DNA of 64,000 bases from MWBF01 sp040772005 (GTDB lineage Bacteria; Chloroflexota; Anaerolineae; CG2-30-64-16). The position numbers and the translations under genes were made by a program. Location: NCBI GenBank assembly GCA_040772005.1, contig JAXGYZ010000004.1:62001-126000 (forward strand), written 5' to 3'. How positions within the stretch are numbered: the stretch's first letter is position 1; the number at the start of each line of letters is the position of its first letter. This document shows, piece after piece, positions 1 to 9,302 of the stretch. The notes beneath the pieces are model-generated. The model ran no database searches. It saw nothing but the letters and a program-made list of their open reading frames with translations, and was not told the DNA's origin.

Positions 1-121
1 TCTTCAGTTCCATGCGGCCCTGCGTGTTCTTGCGGTTCTTCTCAGTCGTGTAGGACCGCTCTTTGCACTCGTTGCAGGACAGCGTGACGACAATCCGGTT
101 TGCTTTCTTCGCTGGAGCCAT
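1..121 (-). CDS. rpmG: 50S ribosomal protein L33 (3' end outside window)
   Basis: The first 40 codons of ribosomal protein L33, a small zinc-ribbon protein of the large ribosomal subunit near the E site. The start is the ATG at 119-121; the product begins MAPAKKANRIVVTLSCNE and contains CNEC, the first half of the four-cysteine zinc site. The second cysteine pair lies beyond base 1. It follows tuf in the same direction, which matches the common tuf-rpmG-secE-nusG order. The spacer to tuf holds an inverted repeat. Confidence 0.9.
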   Translation of the reverse strand, partial: MAPAKKANRIVVTLSCNECKERSYTTEKNRKNTQGRMELK

Positions 122-137
122 AGTAACCTCGATACAG

Positions 138-188
138 GTCACAGGTTGAAGGTTGCAAGTTCAACCTGGAACCTGCAACCTGTAACCG
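138..188. repeat. inverted repeat between tuf and rpmG
   Basis: A run built from variants of AGGTTGCAAGTT and AACCTGCAACC, with outer arms ACAGGTTG (141-148) and CAACCTGT (176-183). It can fold as a hairpin on either strand. It resembles the other palindromic intergenic repeats of this window in style but not in sequence. Confidence 0.55.
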
Positions 189-189
189 T

Positions 190-1389
<1,200 letters not shown>

Positions 1390-1494
1390 GGACGGTATCC
1401 TCCTGAAAACCCTTCACCTTTGGGCGTTAAGTCGCCGCCGAAAAGTCCGGTCAGGCCAGACAGCGGCGGCGATCAAAAGACTCAAACGCGACAA

Positions 1495-1566
1495 GCCCAC
1501 GATCAGATTTGAACTGATGACCCCGTTCTTACCAAGAACGTGCTCTACCGACTGAGCTACGTGGGC
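1495..1566 (-). tRNA. tRNA-Thr (GGT)
   Basis: A 72-nt cloverleaf on the minus strand. The 7-bp acceptor is GCCCACG/CGTGGGC, the anticodon stem is CGTTC/GAACG, and the loop TTGGTAA carries anticodon GGT. The T loop reads TTCAAAT. No CCA is encoded. It is the last tRNA before tuf. Confidence 0.95.
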
Positions 1567-1659
1567 AGCCGGTACAATTGATAATTACGAATTTCGAATC
1601 ATCAATTGCCAGTGGGCAGGGAAGGATTCGAACCTCCGAAGGCTAATGCCATCTGATTT

Positions 1660-2285
1660 CATCCCACTACGGCTTTCGCCGCCCCATCCGGGTTTGTGGG
1701 CTGGACTTTGTCTTCATCCGGTCTGGATGCTCCCCATTAAGTCTCTACACCTTCCGTTACTTTGCAGCAACGGCTTGGCTCGGCGTTACCAACTTCACAG
1801 GCTTCACCGAATTTGAGGAGTTTTCACCGACAGATTCCTCTGCCGGGCTGCAATTATCGCCGCCATCTCGAAGTAAGTAGCGCTCCCACCGTGACCACTT
1901 GCTATTCCGACCCACATTGATCGTACTCATTCCGGCCACTTGATCAACCGGAATCAGATACGTCTGACCGTTGGCACACAGGACAAACAGACTATCGAAA
2001 TCGCTTCGATCGTATTTTATCCTGCGATTCCCGGCGCTACGATTGCCACCGCACACATAGAGAGGCACAGAATAGATTCCTGCGTTTCCCTCATGGCCGG
2101 CGAACTTGCACTGAATCGCCTGGAATTCGCCCTCACGTTCAACGACGAGGTCGTATTTAGCAGAGTCACCCAGTGGCAGGCTTACTGTGTATCCAGAAGA
2201 TACAAGGTGCCTGATCGCTGTGGCGACGGCCAAGTTGCCCTTTGCTTTGCTGTTCATGATGATACCCTGGACAACCCGACTTCTT
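1660..2285 (-). mobile_element. group I intron (IC3-like) in the tRNA-Tyr anticodon
   Basis: About 626 nt. The 5' exon ends in T and the intron ends in G, as group I splicing requires. Core elements are readable on the minus strand: an AATTGC P4-type segment, AACTCCTCAAATTC, GAGCCAAGCCG, CGGAAGGTG, then AGAGACTTAATGG with AAAGTCC forming P7, a P8 hairpin (ATCCAGACCGGAT), and a 3' hairpin with a GCGAAAGC cap. From memory, several segments closely match the cyanobacterial tRNA-Leu intron. It carries a homing endonuclease gene, so it is probably mobile. The exact P1 pairing is unresolved. Confidence 0.88.
1757..2257 (-). CDS. intron-encoded PD-(D/E)XK homing endonuclease
   Basis: A 166-residue protein from ATG 2257; longer readings would translate the tRNA 5' exon. 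AGGG about 8 nt upstream can serve as ribosome-binding site. Residues roughly 5-50 match the group I-associated PD-(D/E)XK family typified by I-Ssp6803I: KGNLAVATAIRHL, then GDSAKYDLVV with the catalytic Asp, then FQAIQCKF in which Gln-x-Lys takes the place of Glu-x-Lys. The protein probably cuts intronless tRNA-Tyr alleles to spread the intron. Its last 30-40 codons overlap the intron catalytic core, so RNA folding and coding share that stretch. GC looks lower than in the neighbouring genes. Confidence 0.85.
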   Translation of the reverse strand: MNSKAKGNLAVATAIRHLVSSGYTVSLPLGDSAKYDLVVEREGEFQAIQCKFAGHEGNAGIYSVPLYVCGGNRSAGNRRIKYDRSDFDSLFVLCANGQTYLIPVDQVAGMSTINVGRNSKWSRWERYLLRDGGDNCSPAEESVGENSSNSVKPVKLVTPSQAVAAK

Positions 2286-2361
2286 ACAGTCAGCTTCCTT
2301 TGGCCGCTTGGATACCTGCCCATATCAATTGTAAAGTGCTGCCGGGATCATCGTCCCGCAA

Positions 2362-2433
2362 GCCGACGGCCGGAATTGAACCGGCAACCCTCGACTTACA
2401 AGGTCGATGCTCTGCCGATTGAGCTACGTCGGC
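2362..2433 (-). tRNA. tRNA-Thr (TGT)
   Basis: A 72-nt cloverleaf with acceptor GCCGACG/CGTCGGC, anticodon stem TCGAC/GTCGA, and loop CTTGTAA with anticodon TGT. The T-arm contains GGTTCAATTCC. No CCA is encoded. It lies 40 nt upstream of split tRNA-Tyr and is probably in the same transcript. Confidence 0.95.
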
Positions 2434-2510
2434 ACTGGTCACAGCCCGCTATAGCATCAACGCGCGCCCGGCGCTGCGAACAGTGAGTATATGCGCACAA
2501 GCCGTTAAAG

Positions 2511-3644
2511 TCAAATAATGACCCCTTCTTCGCGCGCCGGCTCGACGCTGGAGCCTCGCTGCGCCTGTCGTGCAGCCACCAGTGCGATGGACCCGGCCAC
2601 CGCTGCATTGAGCGAGGCCACTTTCCCGTACATCGGAATCGCGAGCAGCCAGTCGCACTTTTCACGCACGAGTCGCGCCAGTCCTTCGCCCTCCGCGCCG
2701 ACCACCAGCGCGATACGACCCTTGAGGTCCGCGCGCGCCAGCGGCACCGCGCCCGGTCCCGCGTCCAATCCCGCGACCCACACGCCCGCGGCCTTGCAGC
2801 GGTCGAGCGTCTGCGCCAGGTTGTGCACCACCGCAATTCGCAGATGCTCCACAGCACCGGCGGAGGCATTCACCGCAGCCGGGGTAATCTCCGCTGAACG
2901 GCGATCAGGCAGGATGACGCCCAGCACGCCCATGGCCTCTGCCGTGCGCAGCAGCGTGCCCATGTTCTGCACATCCTGGAGATGATCCAGCACGAGCAGC
3001 AGCGCATCCTCCGGCAGGTTGTCGGGCAACAGGTCATCCAGGTCGGCATAGGTGTAGGGATCCACCTCCGCCACCACGCCCTGGTGGTTGACCGGAACGG
3101 CCGCGTCCAACGCCTGTCGCGACACCTCCGTCACGGTGATGCCGCGGAGCCGCGCCCGCGAGGCAATCTCGCCCGGGATGCCCGACGCCGAAGTGCCTTC
3201 GAGCAGGTGAATCCGGTAGACCTTGCGGCGGCCAGCCAGCAGCATCTCCAGGACGGCGTGGCGGCCGTAGAGGAACTCGTGCCCGCTGGGGGCCGCCGCA
3301 GGCGCGGCAGGCTTGCGCGGCCCGGTCCCGCCGCGGCGGGCCGGGGGACGCGCTCGGGACTCTTGTGCGTTCGGCGGGCGAGACGGCTTGCGCTCGTCCG
3401 TAGCCGCGGGCCGCGGCACGCTGCGTCCGCGCGCGGGTGTCCGCTCCTCGTCCCGGTCTCGAGCAGGCGTACGCGGCGCGGGGCGCTCGTCACGCGCAGG
3501 GCGGCTCCCCGCCGGCGCCTGGCCGGGCCGCGGCGCCGGGGCCTTACCTGCAGGCCGCTCGCGACGGTCGCCTGAGCGTCCGGATGAGCGCCCCTTGGGC
3601 GCGCCCTTCGAAGACCCCTTGGTCGGTCGCTGCGCGTCTGCCAT
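2511..3644 (-). CDS. rlmB: 23S rRNA 2'-O-ribose methyltransferase, RlmB/TrmH-type (SPOUT)
   Basis: 377 residues from ATG 3644, which follows GAGGG; the longer reading runs into an intergenic palindrome and is unlikely. Residues ~1-115 are a disordered Arg/Pro/Ala/Lys-rich extension. An RNA-binding substrate domain follows (HEFLYGRHAVLEMLLAGRRKVYRI), then the SPOUT knot with its three signatures: LDHLQDVQNMGTLLRTAEA, ALVVGAEGEGL, and IPMYGKVASLNAAVAGSI. RlmB methylates G2251 of 23S rRNA in E. coli; the long basic tail is not in the E. coli enzyme. A second TrmH-like gene lies at 7145-7942. Confidence 0.85.
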   Translation of the reverse strand: MADAQRPTKGSSKGAPKGRSSGRSGDRRERPAGKAPAPRPGQAPAGSRPARDERPAPRTPARDRDEERTPARGRSVPRPAATDERKPSRPPNAQESRARPPARRGGTGPRKPAAPAAAPSGHEFLYGRHAVLEMLLAGRRKVYRIHLLEGTSASGIPGEIASRARLRGITVTEVSRQALDAAVPVNHQGVVAEVDPYTYADLDDLLPDNLPEDALLLVLDHLQDVQNMGTLLRTAEAMGVLGVILPDRRSAEITPAAVNASAGAVEHLRIAVVHNLAQTLDRCKAAGVWVAGLDAGPGAVPLARADLKGRIALVVGAEGEGLARLVREKCDWLLAIPMYGKVASLNAAVAGSIALVAARQAQRGSSVEPAREEGVII

Positions 3645-3672
3645 CACATTCCCTCTCTCACATCCAGTAATC

Positions 3673-3775
3673 ATGCGGGGCATCCCTTGTGGATGCCCCA
3701 CCATACCACCGTTCTCATGCAGGGGACAGGCCTTGCGCCTGCCCTGGGCATCCACAAGGGATGCCCCTGCGTCAA
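3673..3775. repeat. palindromic repeats upstream of rlmB
   Basis: A self-complementary unit GGGGCATCCCTTGTGGATGCCCC sits at about 3676-3698, and an inverted relative (GGGCATCCACAAGGGATGCCCC) at about 3748-3769. Between them, AGGGGACAGGCCTTGCGCCTGCCC forms another hairpin. The last resembles the GGGGCAGGC hairpin at 18969-18995. The right end overlaps the 3' end of cysS. Confidence 0.6.
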
Positions 3776-5172
3776 CCGGCCAATCGCCAGGTGCTGCCCT
3801 GGGCACTATCCTCTACGACGACACCGAGGGCCTTCAGTTCATCGCGAATCTTGTCGGACAGCGCCCACTGCTTCGCCTTGCGCAGGTCCTGGCGCACCTC
3901 GAGCAGCAGCTCCACGAACGGCGCAATGGACTGCCCGCCGGCCTCCGGCCCCGCCAGGCGCAGGCCCAGCACACCGGTCAACGAACGGAAAACGCCCTGC
4001 GCGTCCGCAAACGGCTCACCCCCGACCCCGGCGTCGCGCGCCGAGTTGATCGCGCGCACCAGGTCGAAGATGGCTGCCAGGCCGCCGGCCGTGTTGAAAT
4101 CGTTGTCCATCGCGGCCTCGAACGCAGCCCGCGCCGCGCGCACCTGCGCGGCCAACTGCTCCACCGCCGGCCCGTCGGTCTTGTCGCCGGTCGCAGGCCG
4201 CAGCGCGCTGCGCAGCCGTTCCAGCGCCCGCTCGCCGTCGGCCAGCACGTCGCTGTTGAACGCCAGCGGCTTGCGATAGCCGCTGCCCGCAATCACCACC
4301 CGCAGCACATCCGCGTCATGCTCGGCCAGAAACTCGTCGATCGTAATGAGGTTGCCCAGGCTCTTCGACATCTTCTCGCCCTTGAGCTGGAGCATCCCGT
4401 TGTGCATCCAATAGCGCGCGAAAGGCTTGCCGGTGAACGACTCGGTTTGCGCAATCTCGTTCTCGTGGTGCGGGAAGATCAGGTCGTTGCCGCCGCCGTG
4501 GATGTCGATTTGCTCGCCGAGGAACTGCATGCTCATGGCCGAGCACTCGATATGCCAGCCCGGTCGCCCTTTGCCCCAGGGGCTATCCCAGCTCGGCTCG
4601 CCGGGCTTCGCGGCCTTCCACAGGGCAAAGTCGCCTTCCTCCAGCTTCTCCTCGCTGCTCGTCACGCGTGTGCCCGAAACGGCTTCCTCCAGCTTGCGCC
4701 GCGACAGTTTGCCGTAGTCCTCATCCGTGTGGACGCGGAAGTAGACATCGCCGCTCGGCGTGGTGTAGGCATGGCCGCGTTCGATCAGCCCCTCGATCAT
4801 GGTGATGATCTCTGCAATGGTCTGCGAGACGCGCGGGAAGACCGTCGGCACGCGCACGTTCAGCTTGACCAACTGATCCTGGTAACGCTCGACGTAGCGG
4901 TTCGCCAGGGCCGCCGGGTCCTCGCCCAGCTTATTGGCCCGCGCAATGATCTTGTCATCCACATCCGTGAAGTTCATGACATGGCGCACCTGGTAGCCTT
5001 TATACTCCAGATAGCGCCGCACGAAGTCGAACACGATGGAGGACATCGCGTGGCCGACATGGGCCTCATCGTAGACCGTCGGCCCGCAGACGTACATGCG
5101 CACCTTGCCGGGTTCGATGGTGTCGAAGGGTTCCGTCTCACGAGTCAAAGTGTTGTAGACAACGATCGTCAT
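3772..5172 (-). CDS. cysS: cysteinyl-tRNA synthetase
   Basis: Class I synthetase that charges tRNA-Cys, 466 residues, the normal length. The start at ATG 5172 is preferred because MTIVVYNTLTRE matches the family N terminus and GGAG lies upstream. The sequence shows YVCGPTVYD with the first zinc Cys, the HIGH variant HVGHA, the zinc ligands in HIECSAMS and GGGNDLIFPHHENE, and KMSKS near residue 265. A helical anticodon-binding region ends the protein. There is no T-box in the short leader. It runs in the same direction as rlmB downstream. Confidence 0.97.
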   Translation of the reverse strand: MTIVVYNTLTRETEPFDTIEPGKVRMYVCGPTVYDEAHVGHAMSSIVFDFVRRYLEYKGYQVRHVMNFTDVDDKIIARANKLGEDPAALANRYVERYQDQLVKLNVRVPTVFPRVSQTIAEIITMIEGLIERGHAYTTPSGDVYFRVHTDEDYGKLSRRKLEEAVSGTRVTSSEEKLEEGDFALWKAAKPGEPSWDSPWGKGRPGWHIECSAMSMQFLGEQIDIHGGGNDLIFPHHENEIAQTESFTGKPFARYWMHNGMLQLKGEKMSKSLGNLITIDEFLAEHDADVLRVVIAGSGYRKPLAFNSDVLADGERALERLRSALRPATGDKTDGPAVEQLAAQVRAARAAFEAAMDNDFNTAGGLAAIFDLVRAINSARDAGVGGEPFADAQGVFRSLTGVLGLRLAGPEAGGQSIAPFVELLLEVRQDLRKAKQWALSDKIRDELKALGVVVEDSAQGSTWRLAG

Positions 5173-5286
5173 GCCATCCTGCTCCAAGTATTTGACAATG
5201 CGCTCTATCCGAATATCCCGTAGCATAAGGGCCTTGTGCCCGCCAACGCGCCCACAAGGGGCTAGACTACCTCTTTCGGTAGCAAC

Positions 5287-5955
5287 TCACTGCGCAGCGG
5301 CCAGTTCACGGGCCGCCTGTTCTACCAACGCCACTGCGCTTTCCAACGGCATCTGCCCCGTATTGATAATCAGGTGGTAGAGCAGCGGGTCGAGCCAGTT
5401 GACGTTGTGATAGCGCGCCAGGTAGTCGGCGCGGGCCTGGTCAGAGGCACGCAGGCGTCGCCGCGCGGCAGACGGCGAGCCCCGGTCACGCTGCACGAGC
5501 CGCCGCACGCGCTCCGTCATCGGCGCGACGATCTGCACATGGCATGCGCCCGGCCAGCCGGCCAGCCACATCTGCCCACCCTGACCGAGGATCAGCACGT
5601 TATCCTGGCGAGCCAGGTCCTGGATGACGCGGCCGACGGCCCGCGCCGCGTCCTCAATGCTGACTGCGGGCGCCGGCAAGACCGGTGCAAACGCGCCGAG
5701 CAGGGGGCTGGCCTGGGCAGAGCGGGCCGCGGCGGGCGACATAGGTGACGCCAGCGAATCGAGGATTTCGGCAGCAAGGCTGCGCTGTCCCTCGTACATC
5801 AGCCGCGCCAGCAGGTCATCGGGCACGCCGGCCGCCAGGGCCGCGGCATGCACTGTCTCACGGTCGACCAGCCGCAGCCCCAGGTGCGCGGCGACTTCCG
5901 CGGCGATGGCATCCCCGCCGCTGCCCAACTGGCGCGAGACCGTGACCAGCGTCAT
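5287..5955 (-). CDS. cytidylate kinase-like family protein
   Basis: 222 residues. The N terminus VTVSRQLGSGGDAIAAEVA is the modified P-loop of the cytidylate-kinase-like family (Pfam Cytidylate_kin2), in which GSGG replaces the usual GxxGxGK. LRLVDRETVHAAA follows, and the middle carries the NVLILGQGGQ strand. The family is P-loop NTPase-like; its substrate is not established, and true CMP kinase activity should not be assumed. It lies 14 nt downstream of the PIN/TRAM gene, so the two are probably co-transcribed. Confidence 0.75.
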   Translation of the reverse strand: MTLVTVSRQLGSGGDAIAAEVAAHLGLRLVDRETVHAAALAAGVPDDLLARLMYEGQRSLAAEILDSLASPMSPAAARSAQASPLLGAFAPVLPAPAVSIEDAARAVGRVIQDLARQDNVLILGQGGQMWLAGWPGACHVQIVAPMTERVRRLVQRDRGSPSAARRRLRASDQARADYLARYHNVNWLDPLLYHLIINTGQMPLESAVALVEQAARELAAAQ

Positions 5956-5969
5956 CCTCTGCCTCTATC

Positions 5970-7028
5970 TCAATGGACCGGCGCCGCAAAAATCATGCGG
6001 CCCGCATTGGTCTGCAGCACCTTCGTCACCGAGACCTCGATGTCGCTGTCCATGTACCGGCGGCCATTCTCGATGACGACCATCGTGCCATCATCCAGGT
6101 ACGCGATGCCCTGCCCGACTTCCTTGCCCTCCTGGATGACCCGCACGGTCATATTCTCACCCGGCAGCACGACCGACTTGACTGCGTTGCTGAGTTCGTT
6201 GATGTTAAGCACCTGCACGCCCTGCAACCCGGCGACGCGGTTCAGGTTATAGTCGTTCGTCACAATCGGGCAGTTGAGCTGCCGCGCCAGTTGGACCAGC
6301 TTAGCATCGACCTGGCGCACGCCGTCCACGTCAAGGTCTTCCACCCGTACCGGCACCGGCGAGTCCTTCTGCATCCGGTTGAGCATCTCCAGCCCGCGGC
6401 GGCCGCGGTTGCGCCGCAGCGAGTCCGGCGAATCCGCAATATATTGCAGTTCGGCCAGCACAAACCGCGGAATCAGCATGGGCGCGCGAATGAAGCCTGT
6501 GTGCGCCACATCCGCGATCCGGCCGTCGATAATCACGCTCGTATCGAGCAGCAACACCTCTTCCGCCGCGCCCTGGACGTGCTCCTCGGTCTCAACCGCG
6601 CCGACGCGCCGCCGCGTGAAAAAGGCGAAGAACTCGCGCTGGTGCAGGGTCATCGTCGTGATGCCCAGGTAGCCGAAGAAGATCGCCACCACCGTCGGCA
6701 GGATGCTGCTGAACGGAAAAGGCAGATAGGACAGGGGAATGGCGGCCAGGGCTGCCACGATCAACCCCAACCCCAAGCCTATGAAGCCGGCCAATACCTG
6801 GACGGCGGAAAGCTCGCGAATCGTGCTTCTCAACCAGGCCGCGGGCCGTGTCGTCAGCCAGGGCGCGATAATGACGCCAAGAATACCACCGGCAGCCGTC
6901 AAGGGTAGGATATAGCGCAATGAAGTTGTGTTCAGGTCGGTCGTGCCCGCCCAAACAGTGCCCGCCACCCAACCCACGATGCCGAAGAGAATAAGTCCTA
7001 GAATACGAAAAATGACCTCGGCAGCCAT
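5970..7028 (-). CDS. membrane-anchored PIN/TRAM domain protein (YacL-like)
   Basis: 352 residues. Four predicted membrane helices fill residues 1-130. A PIN nuclease-fold domain follows, with acidic sites in LLLDTSVIIDGRIAD (~160), FVLAELQ (~190) and CPIVTNDYNL (~255). A C-terminal TRAM domain (~280-345) contains VGQGIAYLDDGTMVVIENG. The architecture matches the YacL family. PIN domains are Mg-dependent RNases and TRAM binds RNA; the cellular target is unknown. The gene precedes the cytidylate-kinase-like gene in the same direction. Confidence 0.87.
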   Translation of the reverse strand: MAAEVIFRILGLILFGIVGWVAGTVWAGTTDLNTTSLRYILPLTAAGGILGVIIAPWLTTRPAAWLRSTIRELSAVQVLAGFIGLGLGLIVAALAAIPLSYLPFPFSSILPTVVAIFFGYLGITTMTLHQREFFAFFTRRRVGAVETEEHVQGAAEEVLLLDTSVIIDGRIADVAHTGFIRAPMLIPRFVLAELQYIADSPDSLRRNRGRRGLEMLNRMQKDSPVPVRVEDLDVDGVRQVDAKLVQLARQLNCPIVTNDYNLNRVAGLQGVQVLNINELSNAVKSVVLPGENMTVRVIQEGKEVGQGIAYLDDGTMVVIENGRRYMDSDIEVSVTKVLQTNAGRMIFAAPVH

Positions 7029-7144
7029 AGGGTGCTTACCTTTCTGTTACCGCTGATGAAGACAGCCCGCACAGGGCTATATCGGCCGTGGGCCTCCTTT
7101 CGCAGGAATAAACGTATGATACACCCTTACAGATTTCCGCGCAA

Positions 7145-7942
7145 TTAACCTTTTTTGGCGTTTGTGGCGGCGACCCGCCGCTGCCGCGCGGCCTCAAACA
7201 GGATGACGGTGGCCGCCATCGCTGCGTTCAGCGAATCCACCGGCCCGATCATGGGGATTGCCACCCGGCCGGCTGCCAGGCGACCGGCCGCGGCGCTCAA
7301 CCCGGTGGTCTCGCCGCCGATGACCAGCACACTCGGCACGGTCCAATCCACGCGGTCGTACGCGACCGCGCCCTGCGCTTCGGCCAGCCAGACGGGGCGG
7401 CCGGCGAGGTGACGGGCCAACCCAGGCCAGTCGCCGGCAAGGATGGGCAGCCGAAAATGCGCGCCCATGCCGGCGCGCACGACCTTCGGGCTCCACGGGT
7501 CGGTGCAGCCGGGAGGCAGCAGGACCAGGTCGACGCCAGCCGCTTCAGCACTGCGCAGGATCGTGCCCATGTTGCCGGGGTCACGCACCTGGTCGAGCAC
7601 CAGGGCCAGCCGCGGCGCGGCGGGCGGCGGGAGCTGCGGCAGGGGCAGGACAGCTATGACGCCCTGCGAGGTGACGGTGTCGGTCAGCGCGGCGAAGACC
7701 GCCGGGGCCAGCTCCATCACCGGAGCGCCGGCCTGTTCAACAGTGGAGATAAGCTGGCTGGCGCGGGGTTGGGTCGTCGCCTGAGCCGTATAAAAGAGGA
7801 GAGCGGGGGTCAGCCCCGCTCTCACGGCATCTTCGATCAGACGTACGCCCTCGGCCAGGCAGCGCCCTTGTTGCTCCCGGCCTTTGCGCTCCAACAGCGC
7901 CCGTGCCAGCTTGACTTTCGGGTTATCCGGACTGGTAAGCAT
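7145..7942 (-). CDS. TrmH/SpoU-family RNA 2'-O-methyltransferase
   Basis: 265 residues. An N-terminal substrate-binding domain (SPDNPKVKLARALLERKGREQQG) precedes the SPOUT domain. Its motifs are LVLDQVRDPGNMGTILRSAEA (motif 1, ~130), VLVIGGETTGLS (motif 2, ~210), and IPMIGPVDSLNAAMAATV (motif 3, ~235). It methylates a ribose in rRNA or tRNA; sequence alone does not give the position. The gene lies 35 nt downstream of rplT, where many bacteria keep this family (infC-rpmI-rplT-spoU). Confidence 0.88.
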   Translation of the reverse strand: MLTSPDNPKVKLARALLERKGREQQGRCLAEGVRLIEDAVRAGLTPALLFYTAQATTQPRASQLISTVEQAGAPVMELAPAVFAALTDTVTSQGVIAVLPLPQLPPPAAPRLALVLDQVRDPGNMGTILRSAEAAGVDLVLLPPGCTDPWSPKVVRAGMGAHFRLPILAGDWPGLARHLAGRPVWLAEAQGAVAYDRVDWTVPSVLVIGGETTGLSAAAGRLAAGRVAIPMIGPVDSLNAAMAATVILFEAARQRRVAATNAKKG

Positions 7943-7977
7943 GCCGGTCTCCGAATCAGGCGGCTGGCGATGTGTTC

Positions 7978-8331
7978 TTACACAGCCGCCTTGGCGACTT
8001 CAACGACCCGCGCAAATGCCTGCGGGTCACGGACGGCCAGGTCAGCCAGGACCTTGCGGTCCAGCTCGATGCCGGCCACGCGCAGGGCGTGGGTCAACCG
8101 GCTGTAGGTAATGCCGTTGAGCCGGGCGGCCGCGTTGATGCGGGCAATCCACAGGCCGCGCATATCGCGCTTGCGGTTGCGCCGGTCGCGCGTGGCGTAG
8201 AACAGGGACTTCAGCATGCCTTCGTTTGCGCGGCGCCACAGCAGGTGGCGCGACATGCGTTGGCCCTTAGTGAGCTTGAGAATCTTGTTGTGACGACGGC
8301 GGAGAACAACTCCACCTTTTGCACGTGGCAT
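7978..8331 (-). CDS. rplT: 50S ribosomal protein L20
   Basis: 117 residues, full length. The basic N terminus (MPRAKGGVVLRRRHNKILKL) and the motifs GQRMSRHLLWRRANEGMLKS and RDRRNRKRDMRGLWIARINA are typical of L20, an early assembly protein of the large subunit. It is last in the conserved infC-rpmI-rplT operon. A 120-nt gap separates it from rpmI. Confidence 0.97.
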   Translation of the reverse strand: MPRAKGGVVLRRRHNKILKLTKGQRMSRHLLWRRANEGMLKSLFYATRDRRNRKRDMRGLWIARINAAARLNGITYSRLTHALRVAGIELDRKVLADLAVRDPQAFARVVEVAKAAV

Positions 8332-8451
8332 AAGTACTCTCCTCTAGAATGGCGGCCGGTGTACCGGCACTTCCGTAGTAGCCATCGGCGGGCGGGCCCC
8401 AGGCGTCAGAACGCTCAGGCGCCGGCCCCCATCAGGACGGTCCGATAATGC

Positions 8452-8655
8452 TCAGTCGATGTACGGCGCGAGCTGCTGCACGCGCTTGTCGGCGGACGGA
8501 GCCTCCACCACCTTGACCGAGCGGTACGCGATCAGGGTGCGCTTGGCCTTGTTGCGGCGCAGGTGGCCCCGGCCCTGGTGGCGCGCCACCAGCTTGCCGG
8601 CGCCGGTGCGCCGAAACCGCTTCGCCGTAGACTTGTGGGTCTTGATCTTTGGCAC
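8452..8655 (-). CDS. rpmI: 50S ribosomal protein L35
   Basis: 67 residues. The GTG at 8653-8655 is chosen because GGAGG sits 7 nt upstream and the product then begins (M)PKIKTHKSTAKRFRRTG, the canonical L35 start. An ATG further upstream would add 15 residues unlike the family. Middle gene of infC-rpmI-rplT. Confidence 0.95.
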   Translation of the reverse strand: MPKIKTHKSTAKRFRRTGAGKLVARHQGRGHLRRNKAKRTLIAYRSVKVVEAPSADKRVQQLAPYID

Positions 8656-8741
8656 GGTAATTCCTCCAGACAGAATAAAACGTAAAACGCGGTCACGCAA
8701 CTGCGCGTCGCGTCTTACGTTCTGTAACCCAAATGCTGCCG

Positions 8742-9302
8742 TTAGCTCGCCGCAGGGCTTTCGGCCTGTTTCTTGGCGGTCGCAGGATTCGGGCTGAGCA
8801 ACATGAAGAGGTTCTTGCCTTCCATCAGGGGCAGCGACTCGATGACGGCCACGTTGCCCACCTTGTTGGCAAACTCCTCCAACTGCTCGCGCGCGATCTC
8901 CGGATGATGGATCTCGCGGCCCCGAAAACGCACGGTCACTTTGACCTTGCTGCCTTCATCGAGGAAGGAAAGCGCCTGCCGGACCTTCGTATCCAGGTCG
9001 TGTTCGCCGGTGCGCGGGCGCAGACGGATCTCTTTGATTTCGATGACCTTCTGAGCCTTGCGCGCCTCGCGTTCCTTCTTCTGCCGCTCATACTGGAACT
9101 TGCCGAAATCGAGCAAGCGACAGACCGGCGGCACAGCGTTCGGCGCGACCTCGACCAGGTCGAGACCCCGCTCATAGGCCAGGCGCAGCGCATCCTGAAT
9201 CGTATAGATCCCGAGCTGCGCGCCTTCTTCGTCGATGACCCGCACTTCACGCACGCGGATCTGCTGATTCACGCGGACGGACTTGTTGGTTACGGTAGTA
9301 AT
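8742..9302 (-). CDS. infC: translation initiation factor IF-3, probable ATT start
   Basis: IF-3 binds the 30S subunit and proofreads start codon and initiator tRNA. The only ATG/GTG-type start (GTG 9272) lacks a good ribosome site and cuts into the conserved RVNQQIR opening. The in-frame ATT at 9300-9302 follows AAGAGGA with 8-nt spacing, and an in-frame TAG lies at 9321-9323, so ATT is the best start (186 residues). E. coli infC also starts at ATT, which allows IF-3 to repress its own synthesis. Both IF-3 domains are complete, including the linker KFQYERQKKEREARK. Confidence 0.93.
   Translation of the reverse strand: MTTVTNKSVRVNQQIRVREVRVIDEEGAQLGIYTIQDALRLAYERGLDLVEVAPNAVPPVCRLLDFGKFQYERQKKEREARKAQKVIEIKEIRLRPRTGEHDLDTKVRQALSFLDEGSKVKVTVRFRGREIHHPEIAREQLEEFANKVGNVAVIESLPLMEGKNLFMLLSPNPATAKKQAESPAAS

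Larger units (their letters stand above)
1613..2321 (-). tRNA. tRNA-Tyr (GTA), split by a group I intron
   Basis: The 5' exon (2321-2286) and 3' exon (1659-1613) join into a class II tRNA. The acceptor is GGGCAGG/CCTGCCC, followed by T8 A9, D-stem TCC/GGA, and anticodon loop CTGTAAA with anticodon GTA. A long variable arm has stem GGC/GCC, the T-arm is GGAGG TTCGAAT CCTTC, and the discriminator is A. One imperfection is a G27-A43 mismatch at the top of the anticodon stem. Splicing is proposed between the second and third anticodon bases. No CCA is encoded. A tRNA caller that does not model introns would miss this gene. Confidence 0.9.

Noticed and set aside
3313..5223. 636-codon plus-strand ORF opposite cysS and the rlmB tail
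   Set aside because: Antisense shadow; crosses an intergenic palindrome and has no known domain.
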